64,000 bases of DNA. Source: Castanea sativa (Eukaryota > Streptophyta > Magnoliopsida > Fagales > Fagaceae). This document shows positions 46,274 through 57,078 of the stretch, in pieces. A program made the translations under genes and the position numbers. The stretch lies in assembly GCF_040712315.1 (NCBI RefSeq), contig NC_134022.1:5394001-5458000 (forward strand), read 5' to 3'. The notes below the pieces were generated by a model. It saw only the letters and a list, made by a program, of their open reading frames with translations, had not been told where the DNA came from and made no database searches. Positions within the stretch are counted from its first letter, which is position 1. Every line of letters begins with the position of its first letter.

Positions 46274-48124
46274 CTTCAAGGATGGGAGCAGAGAAAAAAC
46301 TTCCTCATCAGACTCTGGACAAACATTAGCAATCACGCATATCTGCAGTTCAAAAGCTTAAAATAAGAGTGCTGCAAGACTTTTAAGATTTAAGTGACTA
46401 AAGTTGAGATTTAAACCTCACTATTGGAGACACCATATTTTGTGAGATCCCTTCTTCTGGTTAAGAAATCAACAGCTGATGGGTGATATAAATAAATGCC
46501 ACAAAGGAAGCAGTGATCGGTCAACACACACACGCACAAAGCAATCCTAAAGAACGAAAAAAATTATTGAAAAAAAAAATTGCTTAAAATGAAGTTCAAG
46601 GATACTCAAGAACTTGTCTAACAGCGTGGGGATTTGCATAATGGACGCCCCTTTTGGCATACTGCAGTCCCTTGTCAAATGGTCTGGAAACAAACGACAT
46701 GTTATAACACTTAATGTATTAAATTTCTATTCAATAAAAAAATCATAAAATTTGTCCCTCACACAGGGAGTCTAAATTCTGGATCTTTTGATAATATGGG
46801 CAGCTGATCCTGGATTCCTTGTAAAATATCTAATGCTTCACAATCCATCATGCATTTGACATTCTCTGGTAGATCTGCATATGCCACCATAGATAAGTGA
46901 CAACATGGAGTTAACAAAATTCAAAGGACATCCCCCGCTTAAGAGATAAGTCTAGAAATAAGTTCTCTTTGCACAAAGGAAAAAAAATCCATGGTATACA
47001 ACCATAAAATGTACAGTATTAACAAGTAAAACATTCAAACACATAAAGAGGCCAAATTTTTCCTCATCTCAATAAAATAATAAATATAATGCCTTTAAAC
47101 CAAAAGCATACTTCCAAGTACCCACCCTGCTCGACTTTAAGCTCCAGTGGTTGTGGTTCTTTAGAGACTGTGCTCCTTCTACCATTAGCAATTTTGTCTC
47201 CTTTTCCCCCTCCTTTGCCTGAATAGCTTGAAAATTTCTTTAAAAAATAAAAAGAACAAGAAAAAGAGAAGCTCATTCAAGGGAAATCAACAAAAGAGGA
47301 AATCAATCATAGATTGTGCAGAGAAAGGTAAAATCAACACAAACAGGCAATAACCAAAAAATAAATAAATAAAGAAAATTGGACCTTTTGGAAACGGAGT
47401 GTCATCCTTCCCTAGAGATTTTGGTAAAGAACTAGTTTTATATTCAGGTGAACCTATAAAAGCAAGACCACCCATTAGAGAGGATTAAAGAATATGGATA
47501 AGTTTCCCTCAACCAACCATTCAAGATTAAGAAGATAAGTATATTCACTAAAGGAAGAGAAGAAAACATTAACCTTCAAAATTGAACTGAACTTTCCTTG
47601 TACTCTTTGGCTTTGTTGAGCTGTCATCCTTCCCTTTCAACTTATCTTCCTTTCCCTTTGATCTCAAGGGTGCTACACCCATGAATTTACACATCAAAAA
47701 AGAAGAAGTGTGTATTCAAAACATTGCAAGTTCTAAACAAAGGTCCAGCCTTTGCTAGATACATTTGTTGCCAATGAGTTGCCAATGCTATCTTCTACAA
47801 TAATCAATTTGCCAACATAGTAAGAGAAAACAAAGGAATAACACAACTACTTGGTTAAGTCACTATCATAAGCATTTCTATGTCCAAAGACTAAAAATTG
47901 ATTCGGCCTCCCATTTCCTCCAACATGCTAAAATATCAGTCCAATGGACAGTTCACAATTATCTCATCTTTAAAAATCACCATAATAAACATTTGAACAG
48001 TCCAATGGACATTTGAACGGTCCAATTTAGCCTGACACGTTAGATTGACTATGTTTCTTTAGCTTACTTGCTCTTACCTTAACCACACCAGAATCAGCTT
48101 GCCGGCCCCAGCCTGCAGCAGAAC
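46274..48124 (-). pseudogene. NRPD4: NRPD4/NRPE4 fragment (Pol IV/Pol V subunit 4), eight exons
   Basis: Exons on the minus strand: 48124-48078, 47672-47574, 47453-47385, about 47232-47127, 46874-46765, 46683-46606, 46456-46417, 46342-46274, almost all with GT-AG borders. They encode a Lys/Ser-rich N-terminal part (APLRSKGKEDKLKGKDDSST, KSTRKVQFNFEGSPEYKT) and then the RPB4-type domain: DLPENVKCMMDCEALDILQG, FDKGLQYAKRGVHYANPHAV, KYGVSNSE, ICVIANVCPESDEEVFSLLP. This matches the fourth subunit of the plant RNA polymerases IV and V, which drive RNA-directed DNA methylation. The start codon exon and the last exon (after SLK) are missing, so it is a large fragment. The reading frame has little damage. 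A host copy elsewhere must be assumed. Confidence 0.87.
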
Positions 48125-49818
48125 CTGTTCAATAGTAAAACTATGAGTAATACTTTGTTGTCCCATATTATTTACTAATAAGTTTGAGACTTGTTAAAGC
48201 TTCTTGCCCAAAAGCTTAAGCGAGTATGTGGAGAAGCCTAACTAGTACATAATTTCACAACCAAGACCATACCAAACTCAAAATGTGGAACTTATCTCTT
48301 TCACACCCCCTATCATGTGATGGCCCAAAAAAAAAAAAAGGACAATCCAATATGACTAATATTCTCCAACCACCTGAACATCTAGAATAGAAAATGTGTC
48401 ACAAGCAAATAAGTTCTTTCTCCTAAAAAAATAATTTGAACTGCAAATTTTTTTCATAACATCTAACAGTAGATTGACATATCTGATTTCCTATTTTGGC
48501 AGTTATAAAACTGACTGGAATTAACTAGTGCAAGGGAAAATTTGGATTACGCTCTTTAGGCTACAGCTAATGTGTAATCATATATACATCGATTTTTGCT
48601 CTTAGAAGCATTGGTGCAAAAATAATCATAAGGAGTATGAAAGCTTGTGCCTATGTAGATCATATATGTAACTTATGTTACGTAATGGAAAAAATATTTT
48701 TGAGGTTCCAATAACAAAAAAGTAGTAGCCATATGATAGGCTGCTGCTTTATAGAGTAAGGTCCCAAGGGCAGGGCCTCTGCCAATGATAAAAAAAATGG
48801 GCTTAGTCCCCATTTATGGACTTCTTTTGTTTTTTGTTTCAAAGGTAAAATCAAACCTAACAGAGACATGATCTAAAAGTGTTTGAAAAGAAAAACCAAT
48901 CATAATAGAAAGTAAAAATTATTATTGTATTGAAGCATGAAATTTACATTTGGGGAAAAAATTCATTGTAGCCATAGAAAGATCACACTGAAAATTTTTC
49001 TATCAATTCTTTATTCATTCATTTGTTCACTCATTTATGGCTTATATTGGTATATATTTCCATATGTCTCCAACTACCTTTACTTGCTTTTGCTGGAGAG
49101 TTGCAAACCAAGCCACCAGCTTCGAAATGTCCTTTAAGCTAGAGCTCATTACCAAAACAAACTGTCCATATATGACTAGCCTTTATTAAATATACAGCAT
49201 CTTATAGGAGTGCCACCGAGAATTAATAATGTATATATATATTTTTTGATACGTAAATGATATTATGATATAAATGATAATGATATGCATAAATTGACTT
49301 CTCTTCAGCCACATTTATGTATTTCACTTCTGCAGTTAAAATAACATTTTTTAAACGTTTGTATCACAATGAGAAAGCTTGGAGACCTATACACACATTT
49401 ACGTGTGTGCAGACAGTAAGCCTTTTTCTAATTAAAAAAATATTAGCTGCCTTAATCCTGTGACAGGTTGAATTTGAAAACAACAATCAAATACTGCCAG
49501 CAGAGATGAAGGAAAACATGTTTGCATGGCTTCCTCAAATGAAGAATGAATCAAGCTATTTTAAGGTCCACTGAACATAAAGAATATGGCCCCAAGGCCC
49601 TGGCTCAGGGGATAATGGGGTGAGGTGGAATGAATGAATGAATGCAGGTCAAGCATATGAAAGGCACAGAGATGATACTTGTATTTAACAGATTACATTC
49701 ACAAAGGCTACATACCTAAAGGGTACATATAAGGACCATTTAAACAATAATTCAATAGCAAAAGGCTCAAAACATGAATACAACTGAATGAGTTAGATGA
49801 AATTATTAGTATACTAAC
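48125..49818. other. Spacer between NRPD4 and Rab3GAP fragments
   Basis: No coding sequence recognised in 1.7 kb. An A-run lies near 48330 and AT-rich, intron-like DNA makes up the rest. Confidence 0.4.
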
Positions 49819-51626
49819 CTGCCTGTTCGAAGCACAAATTCCTCAGTTTCTTTGATAAGATCTTCTGTAAGCAAAGGTGCTTCCTACATTTATCAGTACA
49901 TAAAGATCTCAATTACAGGAGAATACAACGGGAGTTATTGTTTAGCATAAATTATTAACCAAACCTGGGTCATTGGGGAGTACACAGGTTCACCAGTTTC
50001 CAACATTGTAAGATTACTGCATGGACAATCAGCACCTAGTCGAAGAACAAGCTCTCCGGTGCTTATTCTAGCATACAAAATAGGGCTTGAAGGAAGCATG
50101 TCTTCAGAAGAAGCTGATTCTGCAGCATCTGTAGTGACCTCCCTCATGACAGAGTCTAATGATTCAGTGGCAATAGCCTGATGCCTTTTCCGGGAAACAC
50201 AACAATTAATAACTTGCAACTGCTGATACAATAGATAGGAATTTAGATTCAGAATCTCATCCATAGGAATCCCAGCCACATATTGCCCTTCAGACCAAAC
50301 TCTTCTCAGCTACATATGCAATAGAATTCAGAACATATGTTATCTGAAGATTAATGATAAAGAAGCATTAATGCATCCTATTCCAATGTATCAAAGCGAC
50401 ACTATATTGCTATCTCAAAAACTAGTGATATTATAACAAAAACTATGCTCTAGGTGAAAACAGAATAAGAATATTACTTAACAGGAGAAATGTGCACCAA
50501 TATGTACTGAAAGTGATCATTAACATTGTAAATATCACTAGAACATGTGCAGTTTTTTTTTTTTTTTTCCTTTCCAAAGATGATGGATGAATTTTAATTT
50601 AAGATGACAAATTTCACTGCATTGACAACATATCTTTTCACAAACGCATTTCGTATACCTCGAAGAAAAGACTCAAAAAACCAGATCCCAATGACTTGTA
50701 AAGCATGTATAATATTTATTCTTAAATAGAAACCATTTTGAAAAGACCATAAAATTCAAGTTCTATGAAATTGACTTACTTCCACAACTACCCTGCTCCA
50801 AAACAGCACCATTTTCCGCAGGGTTTTGAAGCTTCCAATGACTTCAGCTAGCTTAACAACAAGACTTTCAGCAGGAGCACCATGAATATCCCTTGGAAAA
50901 GATGTTACTATGGTTGCCTCTGAATCATAGCTGATCTTCCTTCTGAGAAAATTTCCCTCTGCAAATATCTTGCATATATTACAACAGAAGTGAAAGATCA
51001 TCACAGGAGAATGCATAAAAATAAAAGATAAAAAGTTCATCCAACAGGAAGATTCTGCAACCAGGTCACAAAAAAAGTGCACATACCTGCATCAAACAGT
51101 GAATTAACCAAAGACAGAACTTTCTCATTATCACCATAATCAAATGTAAGCTTCTCCTCCTTTTCACGAAGCACTAACGACTTGACTGCAGAGAGACTGA
51201 GGCCAGGCCTCTCCCTGACAGGTGAAGAACTTGCAGATGATGCCAGACAGTCTTTCAATGACTTCAACTTCTTTCCAGCCCTGGGCAAGATGCGCAAAGG
51301 TTGTAGGGAAGCAAGTTAAATACACCGGGAACAAAGAAATGAAATCTCATATTGTGGTAACTAAAGATTATAGCAATGCATGCACTGCATGTGCCCGCAG
51401 AGCGGAGGGGTGCGGGGGGGGGGGGGTTGTTTCGAATTGAGAAATGTATTTTCTTCCTCCACAAAAGGGAAAGCCAAAGTTAACAGCAAAAAAAATAAAG
51501 GCAAAAAATTTGAACAACAAAAACTTACTCAACAGCTACAGCCAGTTGCTTAATGACAGACGATGGAGGAATACTCTCTGTGCCGACAACAACAAAACCT
51601 TCTACTGTGGGTATCACTTCTGCACT
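49819..51626 (-). pseudogene. Rab3GAP catalytic subunit fragment, five exons
   Basis: Minus-strand exons: 51626-51529 (EGFVVVGTESIPPSSVIKQL), 51280-51087 (KKLKSLKDCLASSASSSPVR, RPGLSLSAVKSLVLREKEEK), 50958-50780 (GNFLRRKISYDSEAT, FPRDIHGAPAESLVVKLAEV), 50309-49965 (LYQQLQVINCCVSRKRHQ, LYARISTGELVLRLGADCP, NLTMLETGEPVYSPMTQ) and 49883-49819 (EAPLLTEDLIKETEEFVLRT). All borders are GT-AG. They match a continuous middle section of the plant homologue of Rab3 GTPase-activating protein catalytic subunit, a Rab GTPase regulator in membrane traffic. Both the N-terminal exons and the C-terminal exons are absent. The frame is open in every exon. Captured fragment next to the 3' end of the PMD gene, on the same strand. 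Confidence 0.85.
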
Positions 51627-51868
51627 CTAGAAATAATATCAAATTCCACTTATCAGTATGAAAATAAATTCCATCCTTAAAAGCAAACAGACATGATTTA
51701 GAAGCACTATCACAAACAATTCAACAAGTAAAGAAATCAAAAAATTCCTAAAAAGCATGTGGCAAAAATGAATTAAAAAGCAGCCAAGCTTGGAATTAAT
51801 TTTACTGTAACTCATTGCCTCACATTATCCACATCCACATCCACCACATTTCAGGTATTGCTTCTTTT

Positions 51869-54801
51869 TCAAGATTCGCCAATTTTGCGTTTTTTAACCC
51901 TTATGTAATGTTTGGGCGCGGGGGGAGGAGGCTGTGGGGCATCATCCTTAGGCTCATCATCGTGCTGCAAAGACATTAGATGGATACAATCAATATTCGG
52001 TGTAATGATAAGAATAAAGTGAACCACAAGATATATCATTACATTGTTGGTAATGTTATCATACTATAAAGCTGCCTTTGTGTCCTATTTTGTGTCCACC
52101 AGTCCTACAAGTGGGTGCTCTTCTAGTACGTTGTGGTCTACCTCGTGGGGGTGAGGGCTGTTGAGGGGGATGCTCGTCCGGTACATCAGTGTCAATCCCA
52201 ACCGGAGGTCCTAAAGGGTCGGATGAGGATGAGGTAGGTGGGTAATGATGCTCTGTATAGCTAGGAGTGGGGATCATTGTCATGGGCAAAGTGGGTGCAT
52301 TGGAGCTGGTGGGTGGGTATGAGGGTGTCTCAGGGTGCGTAGGAGGGGTCATATGAAAATCAAAACCAAGATCAAAACTGGGTTGCAAAGGTGGGATGGG
52401 TGAAGGGACCTCAGGTTGAGGAGATGCATCTGGGATGGGTGGAGGAACCTCAGGTGGAGGAGATGCGTGTGGGATGGGTGCAGGTACCTCGGGACTAGTT
52501 ACAACCCGAGGGGTTGTTGCACGCCGACCACGGCCCCTACCTGCACTTGTGCTTGGGCTTGTTGTAGCAGGCCGACCACGGCCCCTAGCTGCACTTGTGC
52601 TTGGGCTTGCAGTAGCACCTTGACCACGGGTCGATGTACTTCAGGGTGCTGCGTTTGTGCTTGGGGTTGCAGTAGCTGTTGACTTAGTCTCATGCCCATT
52701 GTTTGCCTGCCCATTTGCTGCAAGACCACCACCAAGCCCAGCCACATTATTTAGGACACGTCGGACATGGTTGTGTGCTCGGCTGCCTACAGGAAGCATC
52801 TCCAATAGTGCTAAATGGCTTTCAATCTAAAACAGAGAAAGAACCAGTACAATCAGATTTGATCTACTCAAATACTCAACTAAGAACAAAAAGTGTTATT
52901 AGAATACTATATGTAATAGAAAATCTTTTTAATTGGAGGTCAGTCAAATCAAACGAGATTTGCTGAAAAAAGAAATCAATTGATTTTACGTTCCTACATG
53001 TACTGAAGAAAAAACAAAGTAGGCAATAAAATCTAATTTAACACATTACCATTATATCTAATTTAGCGCTGTTGCGGTCGACATACTTTCGAGTGACTGG
53101 ACGGTACCAGCGGTAATAATCATGATTGCGAGGCATCTCACCAGTCTGAGGAGGTGCATGGCAAACTCGTTGTTGTCTCGTATCCCATGTAAGGATATAC
53201 GGTCCATGCTCCTCCCTCAAATTCTTTTCCACCTTCCCACGCAAGTCTATTCTATGCAGTCTATCATCGTACACAACATGGTCGGGCCGCTCTTGCGCCA
53301 ACCCAAACTGTCGAAGGACATGATCTGGGTGGTGTGTCTCTACTATGCAAAAACACACAAGTGGCACCCTTGCCGTCCACGTATCCCTCCCTGCGACGCA
53401 GAAGTCAGGAAGGTGGCCGAAGTCTACCTCATATGGCTGCCATATAATCTACAATAGAAACAAAAAACAATTATCATAACATCTTAAAATGTGAAACAAA
53501 GGAGAATACATAGATAAAGGGAAAAAAAAAAATTAAAATAGAAGATATGTTAAAGCAATGATTTCAACATATTCTTAAGGAAAATTAACATAACTTCCAC
53601 AGAAATTTTGTATATTATTACCTGGTCCGGCTGCATTCTAACTAATTGCTCACGATAATGGATCAATGCCGTGCCGGATGGCCTACTCTTCGGGCTTGGC
53701 ACCCGCACCCACCTACAGTTACGATCGAATAACATAAGATATTACCACTTAGTTACTAAGAATAGTACATTGCATAACATACTAAGTATCAAGAAAATAC
53801 TTACTTAAATGCAAGTGGAGCTTTTGGCCATGGGCCATAATCGCATCCAGGTGGAGGCTCTATCCTCAGGCACAAGAATGGCAACCTCGCCCATGCCCAA
53901 TGCTGGACCAATTGCAACGCCCCACCAATCTACGATGCCTCTTTATCACTTGCCCGGCACAACTCTCTATACAACCATGCCAGGCAACCACTACCCTAAC
54001 TATACTTTGGCGGATCATGAAGGTTCCGCAGGAACTCTAAGAACATCAGATGCACCCTATCTCCCGACTTATCCATGAAAATCTTATCCCCTAGTAGTGC
54101 TAAAATATAGCACCGGGCATACTGATGTACTTGCTCCTCCATTGCATCATGAGGCAGTGGCTCTGCAATGCGCTCAACAAGGCGGCTAATGAGAATTCTT
54201 TGCCCCACCAAAGTTTTGTTGTCATTCTCTGGAACGCCAAAACCAAGCAACTCCACGCATAGTTGCCTCCAATTCCCATCCACCACAGTAGTCGGCCCAA
54301 CCAAGACCTCATCGTCTATAGGAAGTCCAAAAATGACCTCCACATCTTCTAGGGTGATTGACATCTCACCATGTGGAAGATAGAACGTATGAGTCTCCGG
54401 CCGCCATCGCTCAACTAGGGCCGATATTAGGCAATGATCTATCTCTCTAGAAGGGACCCTAAACAATCCTTCTAACCCCACCAACTTGATAATATCAATC
54501 ACCCGATTATCTTGCATCGTTATCTTTGCCATCTCCTTAGCGCGACCACGGCATGTAAGTGAGCCCGAGTCCCGTAAAATGGATAAAAATTATAGCGGTT
54601 GTTAGAATTAGACATACAACTTTCAAAGAACTTGCTAAAAGTCAAAGACAACGTAAAAATTAAAGCAGTTGTTAAAACTAGATATTTCACCTCGCCATTC
54701 CAAATGTCCTCTGATCGATGATTTCGTTGTCGCGTCAACAATGAAGGATCTTCTGGACCAGGGCGCACAATCTCTGGCTCCTCATCGATCCCAGGCTCCA
54801 T
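51869..54801 (-). pseudogene. Plant mobile domain (PMD) protein of a transposon, broken
   Basis: Exons on the minus strand: 54801-54691 (MEPGIDEEPEIVRPGPEDPS, LLTRQRNHRSEDIWNGE), about 54575-53805, 53712-53622, 53448-53050, 52826-52065, 51964-51869. The second exon holds the PMD core (VGLEGLFRVPSREIDHCLIS, LVERWRPETHTFYLPHGEMS, EDVEVIFGLPIDD), the fold shared by MAIN/MAIL proteins and retro- and DNA-transposon genes. Exon four continues with WQPYEVDFGHLPDF and DHVLRQFGL. The 254-codon fifth exon is Pro-rich with GRGRP and GRGRR words like AT-hooks, and the last exon ends PPPPAPKHYIRVKKRKIGES. In-frame stops follow PPKYS (53997) and KEAS (53928) in the core and AAP (about 52645) in the tail, and the acceptor before 54575 is not obvious. 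It cannot give a full protein. A spliced leader lies at 56570-56880. Confidence 0.85.
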
Positions 54802-54829
54802 ACTGCAAAGAGTGCAACAATATTCCACA

Positions 54830-56566
54830 GAATTAAGTCTTCATAAATAACTCTAACGCCCACAAACAATTATATTAAGCCTAGTTACATAACCTCAACA
54901 AACAAGATATGAAGAACATATATCTCAAGTCAAAATTTTGGAAAATAACACGGTTCAACACACCTCATTAAAAAGACATCCTGCCTAAACTCTCTCTACA
55001 TATCTGAATTTACATGCTCAGACTCGAGGACTTTAATAGCTACTTCCAATCCAAAAAATTATATTAAAACAATACCAAATAACTCAGCTGCTTGGTTAAT
55101 AAGTTGTGCAGCTGAGTTAAATAGATGGAAGCATATCAGAAGAATGAAAAATCCAGCAAACTACCAAGACACTATAAACAGTACTAATTACAAAGACTCA
55201 ATTGGAAGTTTAGAAAAAGATCCCCTAGTAGAGAAGCCTAAGAGTTAAGACATTCTAATAATTTAATAGTAAAAGAGCTGATATCAAGCTGAATCAAAAT
55301 TCAGCAAAACAATAAATTAGACGCATTCACAGAGACATCAAGTTATAAGCTAAAAAAAATTCATCAAATGGTCCCAAACGATTAAAAAACCATTATAAAA
55401 TAAAATGAAGTTTTATAAAATAAAAAATGAATCCTTTTTTACTCCCAAAATACTGAGAACATTCATACAAATTGTCCCCAGTGTGTCTGAAACAAACACA
55501 CTAGTGGATTTTGAAGTACATGTGGTTCTTAGGTATTATGCTTGAATCAGTAGCCACTTCTCCTGAAGCCAAATTTATCTAGCTGTAATTCCCAAAGTGC
55601 TGTTGAGGTCTTTTATTTTTGGCCTACAAGTTGGTGTTTGTATTTTTTGAACTGGAAGATGCATTCTTTCTGATTTGCTTATCATGTAGGTGTTGCTGGG
55701 GTTTGATGTCATTGTAGTGCCTAAATCTGTTCCACTGGTGTTCATTAGTGTAAGGGAGATTGATGCTCTTTAAGCTGTGTGTAGTATTAGCTGCTGAAGG
55801 TCAATGGTTGGGTTGCATTTGACAGAATTCTGGTTCAACTTGAACACTTAGACTTGGTTCGCACCCTATGATAGTAAATTAAAGTAAAGCAAACTAGACT
55901 TGAAAAATCAAGCTGCCATATGTGCATTTTCTATGATTTTTTCCCCATAAGTTTCATATAAATTGGTGCTTCCTAAAACATGTTCTATATGGCTTATAGC
56001 ATCTCTTATTTGCTTGTAGGGTAGTCACTCTGATATTGATGCAAAACAAAGTGATGTCCTCATAAGGTATCAAAACTCAAAAGCACAAAATAATTCACAA
56101 TTTTTTTTTCTTTAAATTTTCCATAGAACAAAATAAGGTATCAAAACTCAAAAGCCCCAATTTTTTTTTTAAAATTCGTAATTATAACCCAAGAACAAAA
56201 ATAAAAGCACAAATTTCTCTAATTTTGAGCCCAATGAAGAAATTTGCATCATTCTTACGCATTTTATAAGTATTACACTTTGGAAGATTTCTACAACATT
56301 TGCAACCACCCCATAACAAAGATTTTACTAACATTAATCCCAACAACTAAACACATATCAAGCATTATTACCCAGAAACCAACAAAAACAGAGACAAAAA
56401 TAGAATATGCCAGCAACCCAAATCATACAACAAGTAACAAACCAAATTCGTCTAACTTAAATCTTACACTAACAAGAAAAACTAAAGCACTAACAACAGA
56501 CATTATCAAACACAAACACTTGGCAAAACCCAGATGGAATAATTATTTAAAAAGCTCAAAAACATA
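54830..56566 (-). other. Leader intron of the PMD gene
   Basis: Bounded by a donor TTTGCAG/GTATGTTTTT (56567, minus strand) and an acceptor CTTTGCAG directly before the PMD start codon. No coding sequence recognised inside. Confidence 0.45.
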
Positions 56567-56885
56567 CCTGCAAACTTCCGTTGGTAGGGACAAAAAGGAT
56601 TTTGAAGGATTGCCTGAAGCCGGTTGTGAGGAAAGAGGAGACCGTTTGAGGGTGAGGGTGATTTCCGTTGAACGCCGAGGGGTTGAGGGTGACTGGTTTG
56701 GGTGTTTGAGTGAGAGTGTTTGAATTTTGTGTGAGAGTGTTTCAGAGAGAGCGTTTGAGAGATTGAGAGAGTGTGAGTGTTTGAGTGAGGTTGAGAGAGT
56801 GTGTTGAAACTGAGAGAGTGTGAGTGTTTGAGTGAGGTTGAGAGAGTGTGATTGTTTCAGCGAGGGGTTTGTATATGGGCGTGTG
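56567..56885 (-). promoter_or_regulatory. CT-rich leader exon and TATA-like site of the PMD gene
   Basis: On the minus strand a TATA-like CCATATACAAACC (about 56880) is followed by CACACTCTCTCAACCTCACTC repeats and a good donor at 56567. This copies the plan of the transposase leader at 35050-35230 (ACTCTCACTCACTC repeats then donor). Confidence 0.5.
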
Positions 56886-56890
56886 TAGAT

Positions 56891-57025
56891 TTCGAGTCTT
56901 ATAAACTCGATTTCTACGTGGCTACACCTGGAAAATTTTTCCACGTAATGGTATTGCCGAACACTGCAAATCGAGTTCTAAAAGCTCGAGTTTTTCTTGA
57001 ATCTCGAGTTTATAAAACTCGAGAT
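56891..57025. promoter_or_regulatory. Right CTCGAG palindrome cluster
   Basis: Three palindromes in 135 bases: TCGAGTCTTATAAACTCGA (56892), TCGAGTTCTAAAAGCTCGAG (about 56973) and CTCGAGTTTATAAAACTCGAG (57003). The first is almost the same as CTCGAGTCTTATAGACTCGA in the left cluster (about 34990), including the following GATTTC. Confidence 0.6.
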
Positions 57026-57078
57026 GCTAGTTTCCTACATTCTTTTGCACAGTGACAACTAACGAAAATGTTAGATAT

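Larger units (their letters stand above)
34716..57078. mobile_element. Candidate 22-kb Mutator-like element carrying host gene fragments
   Basis: The 9-bp word GTTAGATAT stands at 34716-34724 and 57070-57078, the size of a Mutator target duplication. Just inside each copy are CTCGAG palindrome clusters (34749-35012 and 56891-57025), then a TATA-like site and a CT-rich leader exon: that of the MuDR transposase on the left (plus strand) and that of a PMD gene on the right (minus strand). The two genes converge, as mudrA and mudrB do in maize MuDR. Between them lie fragments of five host genes. Weak points: the outermost 25 bases do not form a clean inverted repeat, a 9-bp match can occur by chance in AT-rich DNA, and a third CTCGAG cluster at 39.3-39.8 kb could be the true right end of a smaller element. 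Confidence 0.4.

Noticed and set aside
52416..52747. Cys/Ala-rich ORFs on both strands
   Set aside because: Shadows of the repetitive GRGRP-coding tail of the PMD gene.
56244..56944. Lys/Thr-rich plus-strand ORF and Ser/Leu/Thr-rich minus-strand ORF
   Set aside because: They cover the leader exon and leader intron of the PMD gene, are low-complexity and match nothing known to me.
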